A stretch of DNA of 64,000 nt from Luidia sarsii (Eukaryota; Echinodermata; Asteroidea; Paxillosida; Luidiidae), in NCBI GenBank assembly GCA_949987565.1, contig OX465117.1, forward strand, positions 644,776-708,775, written 5' to 3'. This document shows, piece by piece, positions 12,361-24,250 of the stretch. The position numbers and the translations under genes were made by a program. Numbering within the stretch: the first letter of the stretch is position 1; the number at the start of each line of letters is the position of its first letter. Below the pieces are notes generated by a model, which saw only the letters and a list, made by a program, of their open reading frames with translations, ran no database searches and was not told the origin of the DNA.

Positions 12361-12669
12361 TAAGTGTGCAGTTTGAAGCCGTTTCAAATCCCTCAGGACC
12401 TAAGATCTTAAAATCCATAATTGTATAAATTATCGCTTATGACACCATTATCTTTGACTTTACAGCGAATGAGTTAAGATACTCATATCTAAGTCAGTAA
12501 TCAAGGAATTCTAAATTACTGACACCATGTAAGCACAGATTTCTTGATGCATTGCTTTTTTCTGTGAAGAAGGCTTTCCTCATAGGCAAGTAGCTCTCGT
12601 CTATGCACCTTATTTACGTTAGGTAAAATTGCTATTGAGCAGTTTGCACTACAGTGGGTGTATTCTATA

Positions 12670-12922
12670 TGTGACCCGGCACAGCGTAATGAGGAATATC
12701 CACACTTTTGAGATTTTGAGGTTTTCTAATGATGTGAAAGAGTATACCATTAACTTTCAAATGATATTAAAATATATCTTCTAATACTTAGGATTTCCAA
12801 AAATCCTAAAAAGAAAAGAACATTGATTTGTAATCGAATTGTGAAGATACTTTAACTTCAGGCGTTGTTTACTCAAAACGTGTTTTGGTGGGATATTCCT
12901 CATGTCGTTGTGCCGGGTCACA
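12670..12922. mobile_element. MITE family, copy 2
   Basis: Perfect TGTGACCCGGCACA and TGTGCCGGGTCACA ends. The flanks are TA on both sides. It is in the same orientation as copy 1. Confidence 0.8.
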
Positions 12923-13299
12923 TATGCAACCGAACATTGGCCCAGGCAGACAGACACAGTTAGAAAGTGTTCGTTTCACATCGGAATATATGTATTTATA
13001 TTAGTGATATCTTATGATTCATGAGGACACTGCCACCGTGGTCCCATCGGCAGAAATACACAACGAGTCACGCAGAGTGTCCGATAGCGAGGATTTGGAA
13101 GCGAAATTGGCAGAGAGAGAGAGAGAGAGGGAGAGATGATGGGGAGGTACTTTTGGGAGACAGAGGGCACAGACAGGCGGGCAGAGACCTCATGCATGAA
13201 GCGCAGATTGGAAATCGATCGAGCAAGGCCAGTGATCAGGCGATCAGCCCCCGCTTACATCCGGGAGGGAGATTTCCTTGAACAGGTGTCTTTATATGG

Positions 13300-13740
13300 C
13301 TCTCACATGACGTTTCTCTGTTATTTGACTGTATGTTGTTGCCTTTGTCAATATTCATATGATTGCTCCCTTCTCGCTCCATGTCACCCTCTCGCACTCG
13401 TTCTCATTTATTTTGTCATTCTTGTTCAATTGTTCTCCCCTCCTCACTCTTATTATCCTCCTTATTCCCCTTGTTTTCATCCTCACTCTGCTTCATTTTA
13501 TCTTTCTCATCTTTGTCCCTTCTCTTCTCTTTCTCTTTCCTCTCCTCATTCTCACTTTTTTTCTCCTCACGTCTTACCCCTTACTGTTTTCCACTTTCAT
13601 CTTTCATATTTCACTTTCCTTCTCAATCTTCCCCGTCTTCTCAACCCCTTCCATTTAATTTACCCACATCTCTTTTCCATCCAACGTTCGTTTCTATCCC
13701 CACACCCTTGTCGACTCTATTCTTGTTGATTGTCTTAGCT
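13300..13740. repeat. Pyrimidine-rich tract
   Basis: Irregular CTT/CTC/TTC sequence on the plus strand just upstream of the PLE remnant. Possibly PLE leader or simple-repeat drift. No gene. Confidence 0.6.
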
Positions 13741-13989
13741 TGTGTGGCCGGTAGTGGTGTGGAGTTGCCTTCGAATGGCGATTTCCCGCCTCACGTTAAC
13801 TTAGCCTGGCCACCATCTCTCTCTGCATTGTGCCTACGCATTGGTATTGTTACCTCTTACGAAATCGCTGTGAAAGGTGTGGGCGTTCACGCTTCCTTTT
13901 CTTAAACATACCTGGAGACCATTTCGTTAATACCACACCCTTGTTGACTTTAGAAACAGTTGGATGTAGTTCTACATTCACTTTTGTTC

Positions 13990-14226
13990 TTGTCTTCTGT
14001 TCTGTTTGTTCAGTATCTTATTTATATCAAAACTGGTGAAATAGACACCCCTGTTGGGTATCACTTCAATCTCTCTGATCATTCGATATCAGATATGAGT
14101 GTACTGGGCATAGAATCTCTTGGTCACCGTAGTAATGCTGTCCGTCTTAGCCGTGAGAAAATGTGGATGAAGCGTCTTCGGACTATTCAACAACATGGTC
14201 TCAACATCCAGGAGGGTAATGACTAA
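13990..14226 (+). pseudogene. Penelope-like element endonuclease C-terminus, frameshifted remnant
   Basis: One frame near 13998-14039 reads CSVCSVSYLYQN, which fits the Cys-x2-Cys plus Y-x-x-Q segment that starts PLE GIY-YIG nucleases. After a frameshift and an apparent deletion, another frame reads DTPVGYHFNLSDHSISD and then REKMWMKRLRTIQQHGLN, ending in TAA at 14226. The VGxHFN-x-x-xH and RExxW..L.T...GLN signatures are typical PLE endonuclease endings. The catalytic middle is missing. A family 1 ribozyme-like motif follows 220 bp downstream, so this is the 3' end of one PLE copy. Confidence 0.7.
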
Positions 14227-14530
14227 CACCATGCATGCTTTCTGATAATCCTTATTTTGTGTTCACTCCTCCACACTTCTCTCTTTGATCTTTCCCCCTC
14301 TTCTCACTAATCCCTACCCTACTCCTTGCTCTTCCCTTTGATCTCACCCTACCAGCTTCACTCTTTGTCCTTTGTTTCTCATCCGTGTCCTATTCACTCT
14401 CTTCCCCCTTCCTTCGTGTACATGTATCTGTTTTGTCCTTGTCACTCTGCCTTTGAGAAAGGTCCTGCTAGGATCGAAATGTCAGGCCCACTAAATTTTG
14501 AGATCTTATTTATAGCTCATTTTAAGCTCT
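14227..14530 (+). mobile_element. PLE 3' untranslated region with family 1 hammerhead-like motif
   Basis: Pyrimidine-rich sequence follows the PLE stop codon and leads to the ribozyme-like motif at 14449-14487, then CACTAAATTTTGAGAT. The same arrangement recurs at 19462-19720. Here the core reads GAAAT rather than GAAAC, which spoils the ACGT palindrome used for dimeric stem III pairing. Confidence 0.65.
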
Positions 14531-15079
14531 AGAATGATAAGGAAACTTTGGACATCGCACGGACGTATCATCTGGATTCAAGACTAATCACTCAGGCTAA
14601 TCACTCATATCCTTGAAGATATGGAAGGGAAGTCGTGGACTGTGACATGGATTACTTAATGGCTTGCCTTTTGGCAACAAAGCCACTCTTAAAAAAAAAT
14701 CATTTCTCGACTTGGGCCGGCGCAAACCATAAAGAGAAACACGGTGGGCGTAGCACTCCGACTCTTTCTGGGGGGCGGGATCCTTTTACAAAAGTGCATT
14801 GACCTTAGGTTCGAGCGTAGTGGTTCCAGGCATGCGCACAAACTCAAACTATAATGTCAAGAAGTTTCAAACCTACTCGAATTATTCAACGGCTGAGTTT
14901 TTATTGCAAATCCAAATATACATAATTTACCATTGCATATTATACTGTTTAAGATTCAAGAAAGTCCAAAGCAATTTTCTCGTAATGTAAATTCCATACA
15001 CTTGATGATTAATGACTCATTGCAATATAAGCTGGTCTAATAGCATGTCATGTTGTTTATTGCACTTGTTGTGTTTGTG

Positions 15080-15835
15080 TGATGATGGCTTATTTCTATT
15101 CCTCCTTCTCCTCCTCCCCACGTTTTCGTCACCTTCCTCGTTCTCAATCAAGTTCTCTTTCTTGATCTCGTTTTTCTCCTTTTTCCTGTTTTTCTTTATC
15201 TTCATTTCCAATATGAAGAACTCGCTGAAGATGTATCATGGTTAGATTAGGGGGACAAAGAAGAATACAAAGAAAAAGAAGAAGAAGATGAAGAACTGAA
15301 AAAAAAGAAAAAAACGAAGAGGAAGATGTTGAAGAAAATGAAACAAAGAGAGGAAGATGTTGATGAAAAAAAAAAAAAAACAAGCAGAAGAAAATTATGA
15401 TGAAAGAGATGAGGAAGAAGAAGAAAAGAAAAAAAGAAAAAAAAAAGAAAATTATGATAAAAAACATGAAGACGAAGAAGATCAAGAAAAAAAACAAGAA
15501 GAAGAATATGTTGATGAAAACGAAGAAGACAAAGAAAAAAGCAGAAGAAAATTATGGTGAAAAAGAAGAAGAAGAAGAAGAAGACTTTTTTAATTTTTTT
15601 AAAAATGAGAATTTTATTTCATTCTTTTTAAAATAACCAAAACAAAAACAAACCAAAATAAACAATTTTACAAGTAAGACTTGAAAATAACAAACTAAAT
15701 AGATCGATATAAAAAAATTCAACAAAAAAGGAGAAGAAGAAGAAGAAGAAAAAGAAGAAGAAGAAGAAGAAGAAGAAAAAAAAAGAATAAGAAGAAGAAT
15801 CAGAAAACGGATAAGGATGAGTAGGAGGAGGAGGA
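15080..15835. repeat. Pyrimidine-rich then long GAA-rich purine tract
   Basis: 15080-15205 is TC-rich. 15245-15600 and 15727-15800 are GAA/AAG-rich, with an AT-rich break between them. Lys/Glu-rich frames are repeat translations. Confidence 0.85.
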
Positions 15836-16969
15836 GAGACGCCGTGTGTTCCGTCTCTTTCTACCCTCTGATAACGCTCCTCAGTGAGGGAGAAAAATCC
15901 GGAAGTTAATTCGGACCGGGTAGTAGTCGATGTTTGCCAACTCGGCAAGGGTTAAGTGCCTAGTAAACCGGGCGTCTAGCGGACAAGACACGCTCCCACG
16001 AAGCCGAGACGACTGCGGTGCACCGCCCGTAATCCCTCCGATTGGAGGGTCGATTGGACCCGACTCATCTGCTGCCTCAAGTGCAATCGACAACAAACAC
16101 AGCGGCGTGGTCTCAGTGAGACCGCTATTGACAAACTAGCCCGGCTGATATACAAATACACAATTCCCCCTCTGCGTTATAGGGAATCATCCTCGCACGC
16201 TATACTTGCGTGCGCGGTGCGGTTAACCACCGCATATACGGGTGCCGTGCTTACCTTCAATACTACCGGGTCATCGGTGGTCCACAAACCGATAAGTCTA
16301 AGGGTCATGTAAGCCACCCGATCACTAGCTATCTGAGTCTGACAGGATTTTTCGTGTTGTCTTTCATATCGTTTGGGTTGCGTGTGGCCTGTGATTCTCT
16401 TGACTATACCTTCGAGGACACTTCCCAAATGTCCACCCGCATGACGATTGGAAATATATCCCATGCACGTGTTGAACCCATACCTCGCTAATGAACGCAG
16501 GAGTCGAGTGGGCTGATAGTAAGCATCGCCGTCTGTGTTCCCTTCACGCAGACCGTCTCGTGTTTCCCCGGCACGAAATGAATTAGTTCTCCCTTCTTTC
16601 ATCTTCTACTAGGCTTTGTTTAACCAGGAGCGAAGTGTAAGAAGATGGTTATCTTTGATCTGTAAGGGAGCCTGTCACGGCCATAGTATAAACGGGGTGT
16701 TTGTTGTGCAACAACCCAGGACCGGAGGGAGCCTTATCCGATCCTAAAACCCGAGATACGGCCAAAGCCATTAATCTCTTCATTAGCGAATAATGAAAGC
16801 TGACACTTTAGCCAACAACGCCAGCGCATTTGGCAACAGCTCAGCTGCCTACACGTAGACACGCACAACATCCCATCCACAGCCCATATGGATTTCACTT
16901 TCCACTCTGCTCATTGAAGTCTATGCCTCCACCGCACGCAAGCGCAGAGCGGTCACCGACCCACCGCCG
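15836..16969. other. CpG-richer DNA upstream of the 17-kb promoter
   Basis: Overlapping frames on both strands (for example minus 16177-16602) match no family. High CpG makes open frames more likely by chance. It may be an upstream regulatory region. Confidence 0.3.
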
Positions 16970-17075
16970 GCCCGCGCAGGCGCACTAGCGTCCGTGTGGG
17001 CGCCACCTTATTGGCTAGTAGTAGACCCCCTGTCGTGCTCCGGTATATATACGACACCGGCCGTTGGCTCATGCT
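16970..17075 (+). promoter_or_regulatory. TATA-containing promoter-like segment
   Basis: A TATATATA box at 17044-17051 is preceded by an inverted CCAAT (ATTGG, 17010-17014) and a GC-rich GCGCAGGCGCAC (16974-16985) that resembles an NRF-1 site. The spacing would place transcription start near 17071-17080. A strong splice donor lies about 160 bp downstream. A solo LTR could look similar, but I see no LTR ends or primer-binding site. Confidence 0.45.
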
Positions 17076-17234
17076 CCAAAAAGCAGTCAAGAGTGATTTT
17101 TAAACCCCGTCTGAGAGAGACTGTAGTAAGCTAAGGCATTACTGTCTGCTGGTTGCACTGTGTACCACGGAACGTTCACAGACTCGTCGTAGCCCTTTGA
17201 GATCTTACTAAGCCAACGTATCGTCGTAACTCAG
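17072..17234 (+). other. Candidate non-coding first exon ending in a strong 5' splice site
   Basis: The segment downstream of the TATA box runs to CTCAG|GTAAGA, with the GT at 17235-17236; this matches the consensus donor closely. It has no long reading frame, so it would be a 5' UTR exon. The downstream partner is not determined. The start is set only by the expected 25-30 bp distance from the TATA box. Confidence 0.4.
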
Positions 17235-17309
17235 GTAAGAGGAATTACAATTTTAAGAAATATCCTGCTCTGACAAACATCGATTCAAAGATCGGTTTAT
17301 CCGTTACAA

Positions 17310-17375
17310 CGTCAATCATAGCCCGGCTAGCTAGGATGGAAATGCTTAGTCCTCTAAATTTTCGAGCTATGGTTG
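17310..17375 (+). mobile_element. Strongly decayed family 1 fragment
   Basis: GCTAGGATGGAAATGC and TCCTCTAAATTTTCGAG align with the family 1 motif and its downstream flank. No stem can be trusted. Confidence 0.3.
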
Positions 17376-17799
17376 ATAAAGCATTTTTTTTTTAAATTCG
17401 TGTCCTTTCTGATAATCTGAAATAGAAAGAACACTTTTGGGGAAGGTATGTAAACGTTTGACCAACAAAAATGTTTCGCAATTTCGATTGCTTAAACACT
17501 TTGATTTTGTATCAGAAATTATATTGGAACTTGATATTGATTTAGACCACCGTAATCCAATAGCTAAGATTTTGTTGGATTAATGTTAGCAGTTAAAACG
17601 CTAAACATTTGTGGTCAAACTGTTAGTGATAAACTGTCATACTTTTTTAATTGTAAAGACGTAGCCCTTGTTGTTCGAACTATCAGCTACACTGCGCGGT
17701 TCTAACCTAGATACTGGTAAACATTTAACGATAATTAAATGAGGGTTTACGCTGCTCGACGTGATAAACACTGATTGCTCCGATGAAAACAAATTCAGG

Positions 17800-17873
17800 C
17801 AGCTCGGACGGGATTCGAACCCGCGACTCCCGCTTTTTTAGTTCAGACGTCTTAACCACTGGACCACCGAGCT
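17800..17873 (-). pseudogene. tRNA-like sequence, probable tRNA pseudogene or SINE head
   Basis: Read on the minus strand, this has tRNA length and layout. There is a perfect 7-bp acceptor stem (AGCTCGG with CCGAGCT), a D-arm A box (TGGTCCAGTGGTTAAGA), and a T arm with loop TTCGAAT and 5-bp stem GCGGG/CCCGT (B box GGTTCGAATCC). The anticodon region (CTGAACTAAAAAAGCGG) pairs poorly, at best three pairs, and a loop of CTAAAAA would give an AAA anticodon. I therefore call it a decayed tRNA rather than a working gene. No CCA or T-run terminator was used as support. Confidence 0.55.
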
Positions 17874-18049
17874 CGTCGAATACAACAAATTTACAATAAC
17901 TCATTTATCTATTTTTCTGGGTATTTTGAGGAATTGTTTAAACTCAAACTCTGTCTTCCAGTTCTTTGCATGGTTTAAAGGAATTCACCCAATTTGTATT
18001 TTGATGGTTAAGAGTCGTCGTTGTTTTTGCAGTCAACATACTGTTTATA

Positions 18050-18310
18050 CACAAAATGTTGCAAACTGCTCACTGGCTAAAATGTCCTGCAATTCCTGAA
18101 TCTCAAAAGTTTGAGGGCCTGACGTATCGATCCTTGCAGGACCTTTCTCAAAGGCAAAGTGACAAGGACATACACAGACAGTCAGGGGAAGGAAAGCCCT
18201 GACACACATGACAGAGGAAGGACAAAAGGGAAGAGAGTTGGATGCAGATGTACATACGAAGGGAGGGGAGATCAAAGGGGAAACAAACCAGAGAGTGGGA
18301 AGGATCAAAG
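18050..18310 (-). mobile_element. Full-length family 1 PLE 3' segment (minus)
   Basis: Tail TTGCAAACTGCTCACT (18059-18074), the motif at 18117-18155, and about 150 bp of upstream sequence (CCCTTTTGTCC, TGTCAGGGCTTTCC on the minus strand) match the copy at 62.2-62.5 kb. The core reads GATAC in place of GAAAC, so it is probably inactive. Confidence 0.65.
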
Positions 18311-19386
18311 AGACAGGGGGATTTTTTGTTTTACATATGTAACAATATGATGTATCTAATATAAAAAGGCTTATTTTGGACTAAATTCGAGTTGTCAGAC
18401 TAATAAGTTATTGTATAGAGAATTCAGTTTACTTGTATTTCTGGCAAATTACCCATCATTTAGAATTATCGGCAAGATTGGCAGCGATGTATTCGGCTTT
18501 CAAATTTCATCTTTTTTTTGTGAAATCAAGTCTATGGGCAGACATTGTTTAAAAAAAAGCAGTGCTTTTCCCGTCCTGTGTTTTAGCAAATATTATTCTC
18601 AGAAAATTAGGGAAACAGGGAAATAAGAAATAACAGCAGGTTTTCCCCCCTAATATATCCCTAATATGTGGAAGCGATTTACAATGCGCGCGTGCGGTGT
18701 AACTCGAGTCTTAACCCGAGCGCTCCGTGGGAAATTAATGTACAATTTGCCAATGCCACGCAGAGGGGATATGCCCCTATTGATTCCCACGGCGTATTAT
18801 ACACACACACGCGATTGGCTTTTTTGTGTACAGATTATGTTGCAGGCAATGTGTGGTCTTTTGTTACAAGATGGATGGCAGTTCGGCAAACGCGCTTTGC
18901 CCATATTGGAATTACTCACTACTGAGGGATGTGCATATGATCTGGGTGGGACGGGGAGTGTCATGTACGGCCTAAACAGGAAATTACCCCTGCACAATCG
19001 AAGATAGGGATGGGATGCTTCTGACCCACGCGTCTATAGCGACCTTTAAGTTGTAGCTGAGAACGTACGGCGCCGGTTAATTAAACAGTTACTAGCGGTG
19101 TTTGAAAAGCGGCCCTAGTGGAGTGATCGTGATTAGAATCACGGTAATATTCTCGATCTTAATCATCAGAACACTAATCGTCTGTGGGTTACTGCTACCT
19201 GCTTATTCACCTCCCTGTATATACTACCGAATCATTATTGATGGAACACCAAATGAAATGTGTTTTCGAAAAAAATATATACACCAATTACAAAAATACA
19301 CCGATCACAACAGTTACCAATGATGTAGACTGCTGAAAACCCGTCGCGGGTGAAAATTTAGAAAAGAAAGTTCCAAAATGTGAAAC

Positions 19387-19461
19387 CGTGAGAAAATGTG
19401 CATGAAGCGTCTTCGGACTAATCAACCACATGGTCTCAACATCCAGGAGGGTAATGACTAA
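19387..19461 (+). pseudogene. Second Penelope-like element C-terminal fragment (24 codons)
   Basis: The frame reads REKMCMKRLRTNQPHGLN followed by IQEGND and TAA. It is nearly identical to the end of the remnant at 14.2 kb, with Trp replaced by Cys. The homologous untranslated region and a family 1 ribozyme-like motif follow, so this is a 5'-truncated copy of the same family. Confidence 0.7.
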
Positions 19462-19720
19462 CACCATGCAGCTTTTTGATAATCTTTCTTTTGTGTTCAG
19501 TCCTCCTTACTTCTCTCTTTTTCCCCTCCCCTTTGATCTCTCCCCACCAGCTTTGTCCTTTGTTTCTCATCCGTGTCCTATTCACTCTCTTCCTCCTTTC
19601 TCCGTGTACATGTATCTGTTTTGTCCTTGTCATTCTGCCTTTGAGAAAGGTCCTGCTAGGATCGAAACGTCATGCCCACTAAATTTTAAGTTGCAAAATG
19701 TGTTTGATTGGTAAAAGATA
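19462..19720 (+). mobile_element. PLE 3' untranslated region with family 1 hammerhead-like motif (copy at 19.6 kb)
   Basis: This is colinear with the 14.2-14.5 kb copy. The motif at 19637-19675 keeps the GGTCCT/AGGATC stem II and GAAACGTC, but stem I is weakened because CATGC replaces CAGGC after the GTC. Confidence 0.65.
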
Positions 19721-21380
19721 ATAGGACCAAATTCGTTGTTATTTTCTGGTATATTTGTTTGAATGAACCGTTTTGTTTTAAAACTGTTCAAATTCAAGGG
19801 CGATATAGCAAGCTCGTATTCTGAGTCAGGACGATGGCAGAATCACAAGGACAAAAATAGATACTGCTATAAATTTAAGGGAAGTAATCACTAAGAGATA
19901 ACAATAGATGGTTAAATGAGAAAAGCTTTTCCGAAGATTGGGTAGGCTGATTATAGAGTAGGATAGGATGCGGGAAAGAGATTGAATAAGTTCAGAACCA
20001 AAGGGGGAAAGATGAAAGAGTGAAGCAAAAAAGAAAATACAAAGACAGATTCATATATCTCCGAATAAAAGTAGACATGAGTGATATTGGCGTCTTTATC
20101 ATATCAATTTTCTACTCTGCGCAGTACCTCATTTCAAATACAAAATTACACTTTCAGTGCCCGAAGCAATGGGACCATAATCTCCAATCCAGAGTACAAG
20201 TTCTCCACTGCTGTAATCACGCTACCCGAGGCAAAATACAATCAAGTCCCCTCTGGTCCGAAAAAGGTTAATCATCTCCACCTTTGCTTGAGGACTCGAA
20301 TTGTATGGATTTTCGCAATCAAAAAAATGGCAGATTGACATGCAGGAATAACTTCTCTTTTTATCTAACGTTGGTCTAAGCTCTGAGGTAAAGGAGTTAT
20401 ACTGTAGTCGTTTGGAGTACTTTGGGGCATGATAAGTCATCAAGTCAGCTTAAATGCGGTGAGTTTTGGGTTTAAGGTCCGTGTGTCCTGAGGCAAGATG
20501 CTTTGCAACAAATTGCTTTATGCGAAGAGTGATGAGTGGTATCACCATGTGAAGCTTTCTGCTTAATCCGCTGCATCCCATACATGTAAAGTTGTATACC
20601 CGTGAGGGTGGAGTTGCTCCGTGTCTGGCAAACTCCTGAGCGTTTACCTGCTATGGCTGACTGTGTCCTTGATCTAAATGACTTACCATCATGTCTTTCT
20701 CTCCACACTAACGTGAATGGGGTACCCTTGAGAAAAGAGATGGTTTCGTTCAGAGTGTCTCATTCTTAAAGAAATGGTTATACACTCTCCCGGGAACTTA
20801 AATGGATTTAACGAGTGTCAGTTTGCCGTGTGAAGCAGGATAATATTAGGAGCACTTTGCTGTTTTTGTGGGTGAAACATTTCCAACAAAGGCTATTATT
20901 TCGCCCAGCCTTTCTCTTTATCCAAGATTTCCAGAAACCCTTTTTAGGTTGGGTAACTTTTTTTTTCGATAGTCCTTTTTGTATTAGTTTTTGTCTTCTA
21001 TACTCATATTGTGTAGATATACACTGTGCAAACATTGGGCTTGAATATTGAGGAAATTCGTCTGCTTCTAGCAGAAATATCGATAGTTTCTGATTGAACA
21101 AACTCCGAATATTGCGCTTTAATCTACTCATCACGTTATTTTAACCAACATCAGTAAATTTGTGTATAGAGTATGATGAAACAATACGATTTTACCTAGT
21201 ACGTTTGTAACCCGGAGTCTTATTTGTGACAAATAAGACATTATTCAGTTGGATTCTTACTGCCGAGTGGATTTGATGGAACACTCGAGTCAGTCGATCT
21301 TACCTGTGCCTTCGGCTAAATTGTGGGGGAATTTTTCGTCACTGAAGTCATTAAGCGCTGAAGGTATGGCGCGTTTGGGA
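19721..21380. other. Unannotated intergenic DNA
   Basis: No repeat, RNA gene or splice-supported exon is recognised. Confidence 0.4.
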
Positions 21381-21500
21381 GATTTTAGACCATTTTGCAC
21401 GCACCGCGCAGTGACGCCGCAATGCGCACGTGCACAGTGGCCAAAATTATACTACACTACAATGGGTGTTGACGCTGCAAACACGGATATAAAACCGCAC
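21380..21500 (+). promoter_or_regulatory. Weak promoter-like segment
   Basis: TGCGCACGTGCAC (E-box within a GC-rich palindrome, 21423-21435) lies about 50 bp before GATATAAAAC at 21486. No supporting gene follows. Confidence 0.2.
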
Positions 21501-21826
21501 GCCCCCACTTCATTAAAATCTGTATTCCCAAAAGTGAGATTCTAAATTGGTAATCTTTCCCCTGTTTGCAAAATAGTTTTGATAGTCGTCTCTTTGTTGA
21601 CCTCAATTTACAATATCAATACCAGCATGGAGTACACATGCTTATGTGGATTATTGCGATGAAGAAATTGTATAAATTATTGAAGCCGAGTTTCACCAGT
21701 GGTGTTCTATCTTGAGTACAAAATCACATTTCTTGTAAATAACGGGGCAGCGGTTAGCTAAATATAGGCCTAAGGGAACTTTTAATAGGCCTATGGGAAT
21801 ATTCTAAATACACCATAAATTTAGAT

Positions 21827-21866
21827 GGTCTGACGCTTTGATCCTAGCAGGTTCTTTCTCAAAGGC
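21827..21866 (-). ncRNA. Family 1 hammerhead-like motif, decayed
   Basis: Stem II and the TTGAGAA core are recognisable on the minus strand. The GAAAC and stem I segments carry substitutions. Confidence 0.45.
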
Positions 21867-21899
21867 AGAATGACAAGGTCGTTGCCATTCTGCATTTTG

Positions 21900-22200
21900 A
21901 TTTTACACAACATTGGTCGAGGGCAATGAATAACATCCACACGTTTTCTGATCCAACATTTGCATGAAATAGCAAACCTGTAGAAATTTCAGCTCAATCC
22001 GCCAACCGAGTCTCGAGAGATTCGTGAAAACCGATTCATTTGTTTCTCGAAAATGCAGCATTCAACGCCGTACTGTTCCCCAAAATCGTTCAAATCTCGG
22101 TGAGACATTAACGATTTCTTTTACTCTTTTCTCCCAAAATACAACTATTTATTTAGAAATATCTCAGTGCGAGGTTTCTATTGTAACCATCTTCAAACTG
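21900..22200 (+). repeat. Unnamed interspersed repeat, copy 2
   Basis: This is the inverted counterpart of the repeat at 12.1-12.35 kb. It is bracketed by family 1 ribozyme fragments at 21827 and 22387, and copy 1 also abuts one, so it may be an internal part of the same PLE family. Confidence 0.6.
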
Positions 22201-22386
22201 TATAAGTTTCATGTAAATCTGTGAACATTTCTGTTTTTCGATCTTACCAATGTCGTGTAGGGGCTTTAATGGGAAATTACCAGTTGAGAAATGGATAGAA
22301 ATATTTACAAATTATGTACTGTGAATGACTGAGGATAGGCAAAGAAGGAAAGCTGGTAGGAAGACTAATGTCTCAGACATTAGAGG

Positions 22387-22505
22387 GCCTGACGTTTCGA
22401 TCCTAGCAGCACCTTTCTCAGAGGCAAAGTGACAAGGACAAACATACACAGTCAGGGGAAGGAAAGCCCTGACACACATGACAGAGGAAGGACAAAAGGG
22501 AAGGG
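22387..22505 (-). mobile_element. Family 1 PLE 3' fragment with motif
   Basis: The motif at 22387-22425 keeps GAAACGTCAGGC and TCTGAGAA in the core. About 80 bp of PLE flank (CAGGGGAAGGAAAGCCCTGA) follows and stops at about 22505. Confidence 0.6.
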
Positions 22506-23133
22506 AGTCAGACTGTGAGAGAAAGCCAAATCAAGTAATAAGGCTAATACTGTTTATGACTTTGACGTAAGAGTGAGCATCTATTGTCATCAACAATGCT
22601 AGCAGATAATATTCCTGACAAACGTTCGTCTCAATCTCGGTTCAATATAACTCAATGGGAATAGACGGATGGCGTAAATAAGCCGTATAGTGGACTTCTA
22701 TTGTTTAGTGTTTTGTACCTTAATTAAACAAAGGTAAACCTTCTTGTTACCAGAGCCTAACTACGAGTCGGTAATGTTTAACCTTCTTAAGTCCAGATGT
22801 TAGCATTCGTTTGGATATAGATGCTCGTAGACTAAGCTTTAAACTCCAAAACATTATCAATATGTCGTGTGTCGGTTAAGCACCGTTCTATAATGATAAT
22901 ACTTAAATCAAATTTTAAAAAATGTTAATTAATCCCGTAAAATCTCGAACTTATAAAGAATGTAATTCCCAGGGGCAAACGAATTCATCTTTTAACTGAA
23001 GATTGCTACCTTGTTCCATTGTGTCACCGAAATGTGAAATTGTCTGTGTTTTTTCACATTTTAATACCAAATCACTCATTGTACACAATTTCGCCATCTT
23101 TCCTGAGTCTATCAAATCCACGATGATATCTTA

Positions 23134-23156
23134 GGTGGGGGCGCCAGTCAGAATTA
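23134..23156 (-). repeat. SINE body fragment
   Basis: GGTGGGGGCGCCAGTCAGA is identical to the body word of the 49.8-kb SINE. No tRNA head is nearby. Confidence 0.35.
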
Positions 23157-23312
23157 TCTAGCTCTGTGCTACACAACCGCTACCGTATATTATACAGCGT
23201 ACATCATGAAATCACACCCCCAATTTTAGTCATTCGCAGTCAGAATGATTATTGCATATTTTAACATCAGTTTATCGTTGAATTCATGATCCTTTCTTCT
23301 TGAAGTGATGTA

Positions 23313-23460
23313 CAAACATGTTGCAAACTTCTTACTGACTAAAATTATCAAAGTGCAAATCTCGAAATTTTAGTGGGCCTGACGTTTCGATCCTATAGCA
23401 GGACCTTTCTCAAAGCTTTTGAGAAAGGTCCTGCTAGGCCTACTAAATGTTGAGATTTTT
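23313..23460 (-). mobile_element. Family 1 palindrome: minus motif abutting a truncated plus motif
   Basis: The minus motif at 23377-23416 meets a plus copy that begins at 23413 (CTTTTGAGAAAGGTCCTGCT) and has lost GGATCGAAACGTCA. The tails point outward on both sides. The minus copy has a two-base insertion in stem II. Confidence 0.6.
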
Positions 23461-24250
23461 GTCTTCGTAATGAGTGCTTTGCTTCATCGTGTTTATATTG
23501 TGTAGATGAAATTAATATCCATGTTGTTTGCGGCATGACGACATTTATTTGTTTGCGTCCAAAAGCGATGAAAACATTCCGGAATCACGCATTTACATCT
23601 AGTAGCCTTTCGGTGACGATAACGTTAGCCAACAGAATGTCGACGCCAACGGTCGAACTGGAAGCTTGGATTTCTAACAAGCTTGCATCATTTCCCCGAA
23701 TCATCCCCATCTGAAGACGGTAATGGAGATGGTAATTTGTCCCCTTCCCTTTTAGGCATTCTGCAACGGTAGATTACTTTCCCCGCAATTGAAATGAAAG
23801 CCACGAATTACGCGTACAATTTCCCACGAGTCAACCAATTTGTCATTTATTTGTCATGCTTACTCGGGTGCTTCCATACGGCGGCCTAGTGTCTACCTTC
23901 CCGTATGGACTGCCTCTCGTCCAACTAACAAGCACTAATAGGTACTAACGGCGTCTTAATGCTGTCCTACCAATTACCAAGTTGAATTCGTCAGTTCTTT
24001 TAAAAGGAAGAGGGAAAGAAAAGAGTCGATACTGAATTAATAACGGGTATATGTTATACCCGGAATGAAATACGAGAAATTCAACCGACAGTCACTTTAC
24101 CGGATTTCGATACGGGCGGAGGGATACGTTCGATGTTAGCGTAACAGAGAAGCCTTTTCACTGCAAATCGTTGACGCTTTAAATAACACTACGAGCCGGA
24201 AATGACGTAGGCGTTTGTTGCGTACTTGCGTAAGAGGTTTAGATGTCATA

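Noticed and set aside
17801..17873. Functional tRNA with anticodon AAA
   Set aside because: The anticodon stem does not pair, so decoding function is unlikely.
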